From the NCBI RefSeq assembly GCF_014646515.1, contig NZ_BMNK01000027.1, positions 35,852-99,851 on the forward strand: a stretch of 64,000 nt of DNA, read 5' to 3'. The stretch's first letter is position 1. Every line of letters starts with the position of its first letter. This stretch comes from Nonomuraea glycinis. Its GTDB lineage: Bacteria > Actinomycetota > Actinomycetes > Streptosporangiales > Streptosporangiaceae. The position numbers and the translations under genes are program-made. This document shows, piece after piece, positions 26,676 to 35,160 of the stretch. The notes under the pieces were generated by a model. That model saw only the letters and a program-made list of their open reading frames with translations. It was not told the origin of the DNA and did not search any database.

Positions 26676-29315
26676 TCACCCTTGTCGGCGCGCTGGGCGG
26701 TCACATCCCCCACTCGTGTAGTTTCGGTGGCTCGGTTTTTCCCTGGCATCGTGCGACCGGTCGGGGCCGACCCGTTCCTGCGCCACCGCGAGGCGTGTGA
26801 GCTCGACTCGGGAGCCGAGGTTCAGCTTGCGGTAGACATGCCGCAAATGGAACGCGACCGTATGGACGCTGAGGAACATCTGCTCGGCGATCTGCCGGTT
26901 GGTCCATCCGTCGACAGCGAGCAGGGCAACGGCAGCCTCGGTTTCCGTGAGGCTGTCCCAGCCGGAGACGGACCGCGGAGCGCTGTGCCAGTGGCGGCGG
27001 CGCACTCCCATGCCGCGCAGCCTCCGGCGGATGCGTGCCGCATCCCTGGTGGATCCGATGTCATGGTGGATCGCCAAGGCCCGATCCAATCTGGTGACCG
27101 CCTCCTGCTGCTCCCCGACGGCCTTCAGCAGCACGCCAAGATCCTCCTCGGCCGAGGCCTGCGCCCATATGTCCTCGATCTGTTCGGCAGCGAGGGTGAG
27201 GGCCTCACGATCGCCATCGAGCAGGCCCCGGGCGTGCGCGGCGGACGCGGACAACATCGGAAGCCCCAAGCTGGCATGGCTGAGGGACTCCGCCATGGTG
27301 ACGATGGACTCGGCCGTTGAACGGTCTCCCGCGCCCATGGCGACCCGGACCATCCACGCGCTCACCGTCGGTTCCATGGCGAGCAGCGAAGACAGCTGCT
27401 GGAGCGGGCCGGAGAGATCCGTGAGCAAGGTCATCGCTCTCCGGGGGCCGTCGCGCGCCTCGGTGACCTGGGCTGCCAGCAGCGCGTGCCGCGCACGCGC
27501 TTCGCTCGATCCCTCAGCGGGGGCCGCGACACGTCGCGCCGCTTCTCGCAGCTCGCCCCGCCGGAGAGCGACGGCGGCGAGCAGGCCGCTGGCCACCTCG
27601 GCGGCCAGCGGCATGTTGTGAACGGCGGCGAGGCTCAGGGCTCTTCGCCCTTCGGTGATCGCACCGTCGAACCGGCCTGCGGCGAACTCGGCACGAGCCT
27701 CCAATGCCGCGACGTCCGCTGCCCAGGCCAGATGGTCATGAGCGAGCATGTCCGTGCGTGCCTGCTGGAGCATGGCCCGCGCCTCGTCGAGGCGGCGCAC
27801 ATCGATGAGCATCGCCGCGATGGTGAGACAGGCCTCGTAGCGGCGTTCGTCCGGCCGGTCCTCGCTGGCCAGCCGCCAGGCGTCCTCGGCCAGTGCAACG
27901 GCGTTCGAGAGCCTGCCCTCGTCCCGCTCGATCGTGGCGAGGGCGGTCAGTGCGGCGACCGTGACTGTTGGACCGTGCCCGGATTCGCCGTCGATGATCT
28001 CATCCGCGCACGCCCGTACGTAGTCGTCATGCAGGCGTGTCATGGCGTACAGCCGCACGACGACCGCGCGGTCACGCACGTGATGCCAACGGGCCGGGAG
28101 AGCCAGCACACTGTCGGCCTCGTGGATCGCCTCGTCGCCCCTGCCGGTCCGGTACATGATGTCCGACAGCAGGCAGCGTAGTTCCGCCACGTTCTGTGCG
28201 GAGCAATTGTCGGCGAGACGTTCCTGGACCATGCTCTCGGCCTCCTCCAGGCGCCCACCGGTGACCGCCGCGTGGACGGCAGCGGCCGAAGCGGTGAAAC
28301 GGGCGTCCGCCGGTTCTAGGTGCGTGAGAGCGTCGGCCTGGCTCAGCAGTGCATCCCGTACTGGCGGAGGTACCCATGTGGCGGTGACAGTCCCGACCAG
28401 CCCGTAACGGAAGGCGAGCCCACGACCGGTGACGTCGAGAATGCCCGCCGCCGTGGCTTCCTCGATGGCAGAGAGCAACGCGGCCGGTGTGGTGCCGAGC
28501 AACGACGCGGTCTGCGCGATCGGTAGCGGCCCGCCCAGCACGGCGACCGTCTCCACCAGGCTTCTGGCCTCTCCGCCCAGGGCATCGGTCCAGCGTCGCA
28601 CCACCGTTCGCAGCCGGGCGGGCAAATGGGCACGTGACATGGCACCACAGGACGCGTCGAGACGGCCTTCGTCGCGCAGGCCGGCGAGCAATTCGGTGAT
28701 CAGCAGAGGATTGCCCCCGGCCTCGGCCAGCAGCGCACGCGTCGTCGGATCCGGTGGCCTCCCGAGCATGTCCGCTGCCAGGTCCGCGACGGCTTCCGGC
28801 GCGAGTGGCGCGAGCGTCACCCGCGCGGCGCCGTTCCGCTTCAGGAGGCCGAACAGGCAGGCGGCCTGGCCGTCGTTCTCAGCGGTCGAGCCGCTCAGCA
28901 ACCAGCCGACGGGCCAGGTCGTCAGCCGGTCGTGTAGGACACGGACCGTCTTCAGCGTCGCCGGTTCGGCCCGGTGCAGGTCATCGAACACGGCCAGCAC
29001 CGGCGCTCCGGCCCGCTCTTCGAAGCCCTTCGTCAGGCGGTCCAGCAGGTGCGCCGGTGAGTCGGCGGGCCCTCCCTCGAACGGAAGGTCGAGGGCCTCC
29101 AGCAGGAAGCCGCACGAGACGAGTTCGCCGAGTTCCTCCACGCTGCCGCGGATCACGCCGATGCCGTGGTGGGGAGCGGCGTCGGCGGCTTCGTCCAGCA
29201 GCCTGCTCTTGCCCGCCCCGGGTTCACCGTCTACGAGTAGCGTGCCGGTCCCGCCTTCTAGCAGCGTGCGAAACAGCCCCTCGACCTGGCTCCATTCCCG
29301 TTCGCGTCCCCGCAT
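26676..29315 (-). CDS. LuxR-family LAL regulator
   Basis: An 879-residue large ATP-binding regulator. The N-terminal ATPase has Walker A GEPGAGKSR at 30-38 and a Walker B-like VLAVFDDLHRAEP near 115; a long helical TPR-like region follows; the C-terminal LuxR helix-turn-helix lies at about 790-845 (SLTETEAAVALLAVDGWTNR, then QIAEQMFLSVHTVAFHLRHV). It ends 46 bases before hsp20 on the same strand. It may control the stress operon or be cotranscribed with it; neither is shown by the sequence. Confidence 0.88.
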   Translation of the reverse strand: MRGREREWSQVEGLFRTLLEGGTGTLLVDGEPGAGKSRLLDEAADAAPHHGIGVIRGSVEELGELVSCGFLLEALDLPFEGGPADSPAHLLDRLTKGFEERAGAPVLAVFDDLHRAEPATLKTVRVLHDRLTTWPVGWLLSGSTAENDGQAACLFGLLKRNGAARVTLAPLAPEAVADLAADMLGRPPDPTTRALLAEAGGNPLLITELLAGLRDEGRLDASCGAMSRAHLPARLRTVVRRWTDALGGEARSLVETVAVLGGPLPIAQTASLLGTTPAALLSAIEEATAAGILDVTGRGLAFRYGLVGTVTATWVPPPVRDALLSQADALTHLEPADARFTASAAAVHAAVTGGRLEEAESMVQERLADNCSAQNVAELRCLLSDIMYRTGRGDEAIHEADSVLALPARWHHVRDRAVVVRLYAMTRLHDDYVRACADEIIDGESGHGPTVTVAALTALATIERDEGRLSNAVALAEDAWRLASEDRPDERRYEACLTIAAMLIDVRRLDEARAMLQQARTDMLAHDHLAWAADVAALEARAEFAAGRFDGAITEGRRALSLAAVHNMPLAAEVASGLLAAVALRRGELREAARRVAAPAEGSSEARARHALLAAQVTEARDGPRRAMTLLTDLSGPLQQLSSLLAMEPTVSAWMVRVAMGAGDRSTAESIVTMAESLSHASLGLPMLSASAAHARGLLDGDREALTLAAEQIEDIWAQASAEEDLGVLLKAVGEQQEAVTRLDRALAIHHDIGSTRDAARIRRRLRGMGVRRRHWHSAPRSVSGWDSLTETEAAVALLAVDGWTNRQIAEQMFLSVHTVAFHLRHVYRKLNLGSRVELTRLAVAQERVGPDRSHDAREKPSHRNYTSGGCDRPARRQG

Positions 29316-29473
29316 CTCGTCCCCTTGACCGAGCTCTTTCCTGCGCCGGAGCGTCGAATCCCATGCCTGTCGAGATCTTTTGTGCTCGGTGCACTACATG
29401 TCTTGGGGATGTGGTCGGGGGCGGCTGGAGCCATGGTTGAAATGCCGCAAGAGAACGCGAAGGGGTGGGCGAG

Positions 29474-29902
29474 ATGGCGGAGACCGGTTATGCGCCGTTC
29501 AACCGGACGGTGGACAAGACGAACCGGGTCCTGCGGGAGATCGAAGAGGCGCACGGTTGGTCTGCTGAGCACCGGAACCGATCCTACGCCGCCCTCCGGG
29601 CGGTGCTTCACGCGCTGCGCGACCGGCTGTCCGTCGAGGAGAGCGCGCACCTCGCCGCCCAGTTGCCGCTGCTGATCCGGGGTCTGTATTACGACGGCTG
29701 GCGCCCGGGCGCGGTTCCGGTGAAGCTCGACCGCGAGGAGTTCCTCGACCGTGTGTCGAGGGGGGTGGACTTCGAAGTCCAGGAGAGTACGGAAGATCTC
29801 GTCAAGACGGTGTTGCAGGCGCTCAGGAAGCACATTACCGACGGCGAGTGGGAGGACGTGAAATCCAGCATGCCGAGAGACCTGGCTTCGGTGCTGCCCT
29901 AG
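29474..29902 (+). CDS. DUF2267 protein
   Basis: A 142-residue all-helical protein of the DUF2267 family, with the two repeats typical of the family (NRSYAALRAVLHALRDRLSV followed by QLPLLIRGLYYDGW, then LVKTVLQALRKHITDGEW followed by SSMPRDLASVLP). Function is unknown; such genes often accompany stress or hypoxia clusters. The ATG is preceded by AAGGGG. It is divergent from the LAL regulator. Confidence 0.85.
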   Translation: MAETGYAPFNRTVDKTNRVLREIEEAHGWSAEHRNRSYAALRAVLHALRDRLSVEESAHLAAQLPLLIRGLYYDGWRPGAVPVKLDREEFLDRVSRGVDFEVQESTEDLVKTVLQALRKHITDGEWEDVKSSMPRDLASVLP

Positions 29903-30150
29903 CGGTCACTCTTTCGCCGTTGACGCAGGGCACGGATGAGCCGGAGCGGCAGGAGTCCCACCAGGGGGGCTCGCCTGCCGAGATCGTCCCGGTCCTCTTT
30001 GTCGAAAGCCTCGGCGTAGCGACGGGCATCCTCGGCGGAGGCGTAGCGTTTGGCGCCGCCTGCCTCGCAGCCTCGCTGGCACTGCCAGCTCATCGTCTCC
30101 CGTTCGCTGGTGAACCGGAACCGATGCCCGAGAACCCGACAGCGAAGCAT
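29899..30150 (-). CDS. small Cys/His-containing protein of unknown function
   Basis: An 83-residue protein beginning MLRCRVLGHRFRF. It contains SWQCQRGCEAGGAKRY, which together with the early Cys and His could bind a metal, then a charged middle with EDRDDLGRR and a basic leucine-rich tail. I recognise the general pattern from actinobacterial hypothetical proteins but not a function. It overlaps the end of the DUF2267 gene by four bases on the opposite strand. Confidence 0.65.
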   Translation of the reverse strand: MLRCRVLGHRFRFTSERETMSWQCQRGCEAGGAKRYASAEDARRYAEAFDKEDRDDLGRRAPLVGLLPLRLIRALRQRRKSDR

Positions 30151-30229
30151 GTAGCCCACCGTACAGCGCAGCACGGCCAGGGCTGCGCTGCCCTGCCATC
30201 CGTCGGTGTTACGTGAAGGAGTCTTGACC

Positions 30230-32017
30230 ATGACCACATCGCGGCCTGGCACCGTTCGAACCGATATCCCTGCTCGCCTCGACCGCATGCCCTGGGCGGG
30301 ATTCCACTGGAAGGTAGTCCTCGGGCTCGGGACCGTGTGGATCCTTGACGGACTGGAGGTGACGATCGTCGGCGCGGTCGCCTCCCGCATGACCGAACGT
30401 GGCAGTGGCATCGCCGTGAACACCGCCGACATCGGCACCGCGGCGGCCATCTACGTCGCCGGAGCGTGCATCGGGGCTCTCCTGTTCGGTCAGCTGACCG
30501 ACCGTCTCGGCCGCAAGAAGATGTTCATGGTCACGCTCGGGCTTTACATGGCCGCCACTGTGGCCACTGCCTTCGCCGTCCAGCCTTGGTATCTGTTTCT
30601 CATGCGCTTCCTGACCGGGATGGGCATCGGCGGGGAGTACGCCGCGATCAACTCGGCCATCGACGAGCTCATCCCGGCGCGCAACCGCGGCCGGGTGGAC
30701 CTCGCCATCAACGGCAGCTACTGGGTGGGCGCCGCCATCGGCAGCGTCGCCGCGCTCGCCTTCCTCAGCCCGCTGTTCTCGCCGAGCCTCGGCTGGCGGC
30801 TGGCCTTCGCCATCGGCGGTGTCATCGGGTTCGCGATCATGGTTACCCGCCGACATCTTCCGGAGAGTCCGCGTTGGCTGTTCATCCACGGGCACACCGA
30901 GGAGGCCGAACAGATCGTGAACCGGATCGAGGCGGAGGTCCGCGCGGAGACCGGTCAGGAGCTCCCACCTCCCGGCTCTGCGATCACCGTCCGGCAGCGT
31001 GAGGCAATCCCCTTCCGCGAGATCACCCGGGTGGCCATGGAGCGCTATCCGCGCCGGATGCTCCTGGGCCTGGCTCTCTTCGTCGGCCAGGCGTTCCTGT
31101 ACAACGCCGTCACGTTCGATCTCGGGACGTTGCTGAATGGCTTCTTCGGCGTGACGTCCGGCAACGTCCCGTACTTCATGGCTATTTTCGCGCTCGGGAA
31201 CTTCCTCGGTCCCCTTGTCATGGGGCGCTGGTTCGACACCGTCGGTCGCATTCCGATGATCGCCGGCACCTATCTGGTCTCCGCCGGACTGACCGCCCTG
31301 ATCGCCGTGCTGCTCATGAACAAGGCGCTGACCACAGGCTCGTTCATGACCCTGATCGCGCTGACCTTCTTCGTGGCCTCTGCGGGCGCGAGCTCCGCCT
31401 ATCTCACAGTCAGCGAGGTCTTCCCGATGGAGACCCGGGCCCTGGCCATCGCCCTGTTCTTCGCGATCGGCACCGCGATCGGCGGCGTCACCGGGCCGGC
31501 CCTATTCGGCCAGTTCATCCACAGTGGCAACGTGAAGCTGGTGGCGATCGGGTTCTTCATCGGAGCGGCGGCCATGGCCACCGGCGGCATCGCCGAGTTG
31601 CTGTTCGGCGTCCGGGCCGAGCACGAGTATGGCCTGAGCATGGAGGGCAGGCGCGAGGCGGCGGAACGCAGGGAGCGGGCCCGCCTGCGCAGCGAGCGCC
31701 GGAGGACGCTGGAGAGCGCAGGAGCCCGACGCTTCCGCCCAGGTCCCGGGACCAGGCTGTACTCGCCAGGCGCGATCGGCACCAGTGGGACGGCCAGTCG
31801 GCACGCCGCCATCGCCGACGAAGCCCTCGATCGGGAGATCGACAAGGTGGCTCACGCGCTGGAGCGCTACGGCCCTGCAGATCGCGACACGCTCGCCGAG
31901 CGCGTCCACGGCCGCGCGTGGGGGCCGGGCCGCTTCCGCGCCGCCCTGCGCCAGACGGTCCGCGAGGGACGGGCCCAGGAGACTTCCCCCGGCAGGTACG
32001 ACCAGACGGAAAAGTGA
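30230..32017 (+). CDS. MFS metabolite transporter with C-terminal helical extension
   Basis: A 595-residue protein. Residues about 20-470 form a 12-helix MFS transporter of the metabolite:proton symporter type (DGLEVTIVGAVASRM in helix 1, GQLTDRLGRKKMF after helix 2, GIGGEYAAINSAIDELIPA in helix 4-5, RHLPESPRWL before the central loop). About 120 further cytoplasmic residues follow: a basic helix rich in Arg and Glu and then a compact segment (AHALERYGPADRDTLAERVH, then RFRAALRQTVREGRAQE) that reads like a winged-helix fold. AAGGAG stands eight bases before the ATG. Substrate unknown. Confidence 0.85.
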   Translation: MTTSRPGTVRTDIPARLDRMPWAGFHWKVVLGLGTVWILDGLEVTIVGAVASRMTERGSGIAVNTADIGTAAAIYVAGACIGALLFGQLTDRLGRKKMFMVTLGLYMAATVATAFAVQPWYLFLMRFLTGMGIGGEYAAINSAIDELIPARNRGRVDLAINGSYWVGAAIGSVAALAFLSPLFSPSLGWRLAFAIGGVIGFAIMVTRRHLPESPRWLFIHGHTEEAEQIVNRIEAEVRAETGQELPPPGSAITVRQREAIPFREITRVAMERYPRRMLLGLALFVGQAFLYNAVTFDLGTLLNGFFGVTSGNVPYFMAIFALGNFLGPLVMGRWFDTVGRIPMIAGTYLVSAGLTALIAVLLMNKALTTGSFMTLIALTFFVASAGASSAYLTVSEVFPMETRALAIALFFAIGTAIGGVTGPALFGQFIHSGNVKLVAIGFFIGAAAMATGGIAELLFGVRAEHEYGLSMEGRREAAERRERARLRSERRRTLESAGARRFRPGPGTRLYSPGAIGTSGTASRHAAIADEALDREIDKVAHALERYGPADRDTLAERVHGRAWGPGRFRAALRQTVREGRAQETSPGRYDQTEK

Positions 32018-32255
32018 GCCCGACTCAGTCCGCGTGTCTTATCCGACCTCGGTGTGCTCGTCCGAACGGTAGGCGTGGGCCTACTCTCGCACGGACGCTC
32101 GGCATGTGCTTGTGGGCGAGGTCAGGGCGTGGTGAGCGCTCTGGCCTGGGTGATTCGCTTGGTGGCGATCCGTTCGAGCCGGGCGTGGACTGCCGGGAGC
32201 GTTGTGACGGTCCCATGACCTGCGGAATCGGTTGATGCGAAGCGATGCGGGATAG

Positions 32256-33410
32256 ATGCGTGTCATGTCCCGAGCGCAGCCACGGATCCGAACCGAGATG
32301 ACCGTAGGGATACTGGCCGCTCCCGGTCCCACGACCGAGCTCGCACGCAAGCTGGCCCGCAATCTGACGGCACGGCTGGGTGAACGATTCCCCGGTCACT
32401 GCTGGCGGGTCGAGCTGGAAACGGAGATGCAGGCCGGCCCGGTGGGAAGCGGTGAGGACATGGTTCGGATGACCCGGAAACGGCTGCTCCACGAGGCATG
32501 GCAGCTGGCGATCTGCCTGACAGATCTGCCCGTACACGTGGGGCGGAGACCGGTCACCGCGCATGTCAGCGTCTCGCTCAGAGTCGGCGTGGTATCGGTG
32601 CCTGCCCTCGGGCCGGTGGAGGTCGACAAGCGCTTGGAGGAGACGGTGCTGCGCATCGTCGAAGGAGCGCTCTACGAGCAGGTGCCCCGCCACGATGCGC
32701 ACTCCGCCGACACCGACGGGCACCTGGGGATGCGCCAGTGGCTGGAGAAGCTCACCTCACCCGTCGGGCGGCCGGACGAGCCGGAGCAGGGCACCTTCCG
32801 GCTCGTCACCGCGGCGACACGGGGCAACATACGGCTGCTCGCCGGCATGGTCCGGGCCAACCAACCCTGGAAGCTGGTGAGCGGGCTGTCGCGAGCTCTG
32901 GTGGCCGCACTGGGGACCGCCGCCGCCGCGCTCACCTCCCCTGGCATCTGGCGGATCGCCGACGGGATGGGAGCAGGCAGGCTCACGCTTCTGACGGTGG
33001 GTTCGCTGCTGGCCATCGGCCTCACCCTCATCCTGGTTCACGGGCTGTGGGAGAACACTCCCGACGGCAGCCGAAGAAGGGAGATCCGCGAGCAGGTGAT
33101 GCTGTTCAATCTGGCCACCATGATCACGGTCACGATCGGCATCCTCACGCTGTATCTGGCGCAGTTCCTGATCGTCTTGCTCGTGGGGCTGGCATTGATC
33201 ACACCCGGTGTCCTGGAGAACGAGCTCAAGCATCCGGTCGGCCCGGTCGACTACATGCTGCTGTCGTGGCTCGCCGCCTCCATGGCAGTCGTTGGTGGCG
33301 CGCTCGGCGCGGCCCTCGAGAACGAGGACGTCGTACGTGCGGCCGCCTACGGCTACCACCCTGACGAGCCGACCGAGGCTGGCCACCACGAAAACCGTGA
33401 GCAGGCGTGA
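32256..33410 (+). CDS. conserved membrane protein, function unknown
   Basis: 384 residues. The first 200 are soluble and contain VGILAAPGPTTELARKLARN; the second half has four or five hydrophobic helices (ALVAALGTAAAALTSPGIW, LLTVGSLLAIGLTLILVHGL, MITVTIGILTLYLAQFLIVL, LSWLAASMAVVGGALGAALE). I cannot assign a function; similar actinobacterial proteins have been labelled as folate enzymes without evident basis. An ATG at 32265 is an alternative start. The 3' end touches an IS630 remnant, so the last residues may not be original. Confidence 0.75.
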   Translation: MRVMSRAQPRIRTEMTVGILAAPGPTTELARKLARNLTARLGERFPGHCWRVELETEMQAGPVGSGEDMVRMTRKRLLHEAWQLAICLTDLPVHVGRRPVTAHVSVSLRVGVVSVPALGPVEVDKRLEETVLRIVEGALYEQVPRHDAHSADTDGHLGMRQWLEKLTSPVGRPDEPEQGTFRLVTAATRGNIRLLAGMVRANQPWKLVSGLSRALVAALGTAAAALTSPGIWRIADGMGAGRLTLLTVGSLLAIGLTLILVHGLWENTPDGSRRREIREQVMLFNLATMITVTIGILTLYLAQFLIVLLVGLALITPGVLENELKHPVGPVDYMLLSWLAASMAVVGGALGAALENEDVVRAAAYGYHPDEPTEAGHHENREQA

Positions 33411-33411
33411 G

Positions 33412-33716
33412 CTCGCCTGCGACAACCTGTCCACGCACAAGGCGCCGGTGGTGCACGCCCGGCTTCTGGCCAGACCTATTCCTCCTGGATCAACCAGGTC
33501 GAACGCCGGTTCGCCGAACTGGAACGCCGCTGCCTGGAACGCCGCTGCCTGGAGCGCGGCAACTTCTGCTCTCTGGACGCTCTGAAGACCGCGCTGGAGG
33601 AATGGATCGCGGCCTGGAACGACAACGCCAGGCCGTTCCGGTGGACCAGGATCGCCGACCAGATCCTCGACCGTATCTGCCGCTACTGCGACAGAATCTC
33701 AAGACCAGCTCACTAG
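33412..33716 (+). pseudogene. IS630-family transposase remnant (C-terminal fragment)
   Basis: The end of a DDE transposase of the IS630 type is readable in two frames: CDNLSTHKAPVVHARLLARP first, then after a break near 33475 SSWINQVERRFAELERRCLE and LDALKTALEEWIAAWNDNAR, ending RICRYCDRISRPAH. The N-terminal two thirds are missing. A 15-base unit (33521-33535) is directly repeated at 33536-33550, adding five residues (ERRCL). No flanking inverted repeats could be identified. It is a dead fragment. Confidence 0.82.
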
Positions 33717-33788
33717 CGCGGTCTGCGCCCGGGCAAGCGGCTGGACCAGCTGCGGAGGGGGAGGGCTGACCACGGGATCAGCCGGCCC

Positions 33789-34346
33789 TCATCCGGAAGA
33801 GCCGGGATCGCCGCGCCCGCCAGCGGACGGGACGGGCTCTCGCTGCGACCATCGCGCCAGCGCCAGCGCCGCTACCAGCAGGAAGACGCTCCCCGCGTAG
33901 ACGACCAGCTCCATGAGCTGCTGGCGGCTCTCCGCCGGGTACCCCGGGACCGTCAGCCGGACCACCACCGACAGGATGTGCCGGATGACGCCGATGATGC
34001 CGACGATGATGAACGGTTCGAGTTGCAGGCGACCACCCCCGAGGTGCGTCTGCACCATCACGAAGATCTCCAGCACGATCAGCACAAGGAGCAACTCCTC
34101 GATGATGATGATGATCATCTCCGCGCCGGACGTCCCTTTCTGAAAGATGGTGGGGATCATCAGGGCTAGAATGCCGACGCCCAGGGCCAACAGCGCGAAC
34201 GACACCAGGTAGAGGATTGCGTGCTCGGCGGCGGCCAGCATGCCCAGCAGCCGCCTGTTCTCCGGCCTCTGGGCAACCCCATGGGCTGCGGTGTCGGCCA
34301 GGGACGAAGGCCCGGGCGTGCCTGGTGTGTCCGGTGGGTTATTCAT
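33789..34346 (-). CDS. PsiE-family (phosphate-starvation-inducible) membrane protein
   Basis: A 185-residue protein of the PsiE family with four hydrophobic segments (LYLVSFALLALGVGILALMI, MIIIIIEELLLVLIVLEIFV, PFIIVGIIGVIRHILSVVV, ELVVYAGSVFLLVAALALA). The acidic residues in IIIEELLLVL and the RHI after the third segment are family features. The ATG at 34346 begins the natural MNNPPD N-terminus; longer readings are less likely. Function is unclear even in E. coli. A PsiE-like protein is also part of the proteobacterial stress-tolerance locus, which is why its presence near the chaperone block is of note. Confidence 0.85.
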   Translation of the reverse strand: MNNPPDTPGTPGPSSLADTAAHGVAQRPENRRLLGMLAAAEHAILYLVSFALLALGVGILALMIPTIFQKGTSGAEMIIIIIEELLLVLIVLEIFVMVQTHLGGGRLQLEPFIIVGIIGVIRHILSVVVRLTVPGYPAESRQQLMELVVYAGSVFLLVAALALARWSQREPVPSAGGRGDPGSSG

Positions 34347-34687
34347 TGGCTGCACCTGCGATCGTGCCGTGTGCCTGCGACCGTTGTAACTCACAGTGCC
34401 CATACCCCCGGTCCGACGCGTGCGAATCCCCCGGTCCGGGGCGGTGCCGGCCATCATCTGCCCAGCTCGGACAGCCCGCTCGCGACGTGGTAGATGGCTG
34501 GCCGACTTCATCACGAGGCTGCGAGTCCGCCGCCCAACCCAAGTTCGGAGACTGCCAGAGGCACTGACCCGAGCTGGCGAAGCCCCCCGAGGCAGGTGTT
34601 ACCCCAGGATGCGCCTTCGGCGGTCGTGGACGAGGACGGCGTCCAAAGCCCCCGCAGTTACGTATCTCCCGACGACCGGCGTCGGAG
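34347..34687. other. intergenic stretch, nothing recognised
   Basis: 341 bases upstream of the PsiE-like gene and downstream of the TetR fragment. No credible gene or RNA was found; it may hold the PsiE promoter and decayed sequence. Confidence 0.4.
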
Positions 34688-35074
34688 TCATGCCGCTGTG
34701 TCGTCGATGCCGAGGGCGACCGCCAGGTCGCGCAGGCACTCTTCGAAGACGGGCTCCAGGTCGGTGTAGGCGAAGTCCAGTTGGTGCAGGATTTCCATGC
34801 ACAGCAGGCCGTACAGCCTGCTCCAGCACGACAGGAAGATGTGGGCGGTCTCGGCCGGCAGTCGCCCGTCGATGGCGGCGGAGTAGGCGGTCAGCTGTTC
34901 GCGCAGGGAGGTGGGCAGGTGGGCCAGGTCGTGCACCGCGAACGGCTGTGTCCGCCACAGCTCTACCGTCAGGTCGAACAGGACCTGCTCGATCCGCAGG
35001 GCGGCCTGGTGACGCACCGAGCCCGGCCGCCGGTTCGGCGGTGCGATGGGGCTGGCGAAGATCCAGCCGCTCAC
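34688..35074 (-). pseudogene. TetR-family regulator fragment without DNA-binding domain
   Basis: Up to 128 codons matching only the ligand-binding half of a TetR regulator: SVRHQAALRIEQVLFDLTVE, LPAETAHIFLSCWSRLYGLL and LEPVFEECLRDLAVALGID. The N-terminal helix-turn-helix of about 60 residues is missing and no frame upstream supplies it. Immediately upstream on the plus strand, about 35047-35144 reads PLTAAGRAAYLAERRATAEI and ends EWNWL, perhaps the tail of another lost gene. This suggests a recombination junction near 35070. Confidence 0.7.
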
Positions 35075-35160
35075 CGCCGCCGGGCGTGCCGCCTACCTGG
35101 CGGAGCGGCGGGCCACCGCGGAGATCGAGTGGAACTGGCTCTGAGCCGCGAAGGCAGGCG

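Noticed and set aside
26630..26760. Possible CIRCE or HspR (HAIR) element before hsp20
   Set aside because: Neither TTAGCACTC-N9-GAGTGCTAA nor CTTGAGT-N7-ACTCAAG is present; short partial matches are not convincing.
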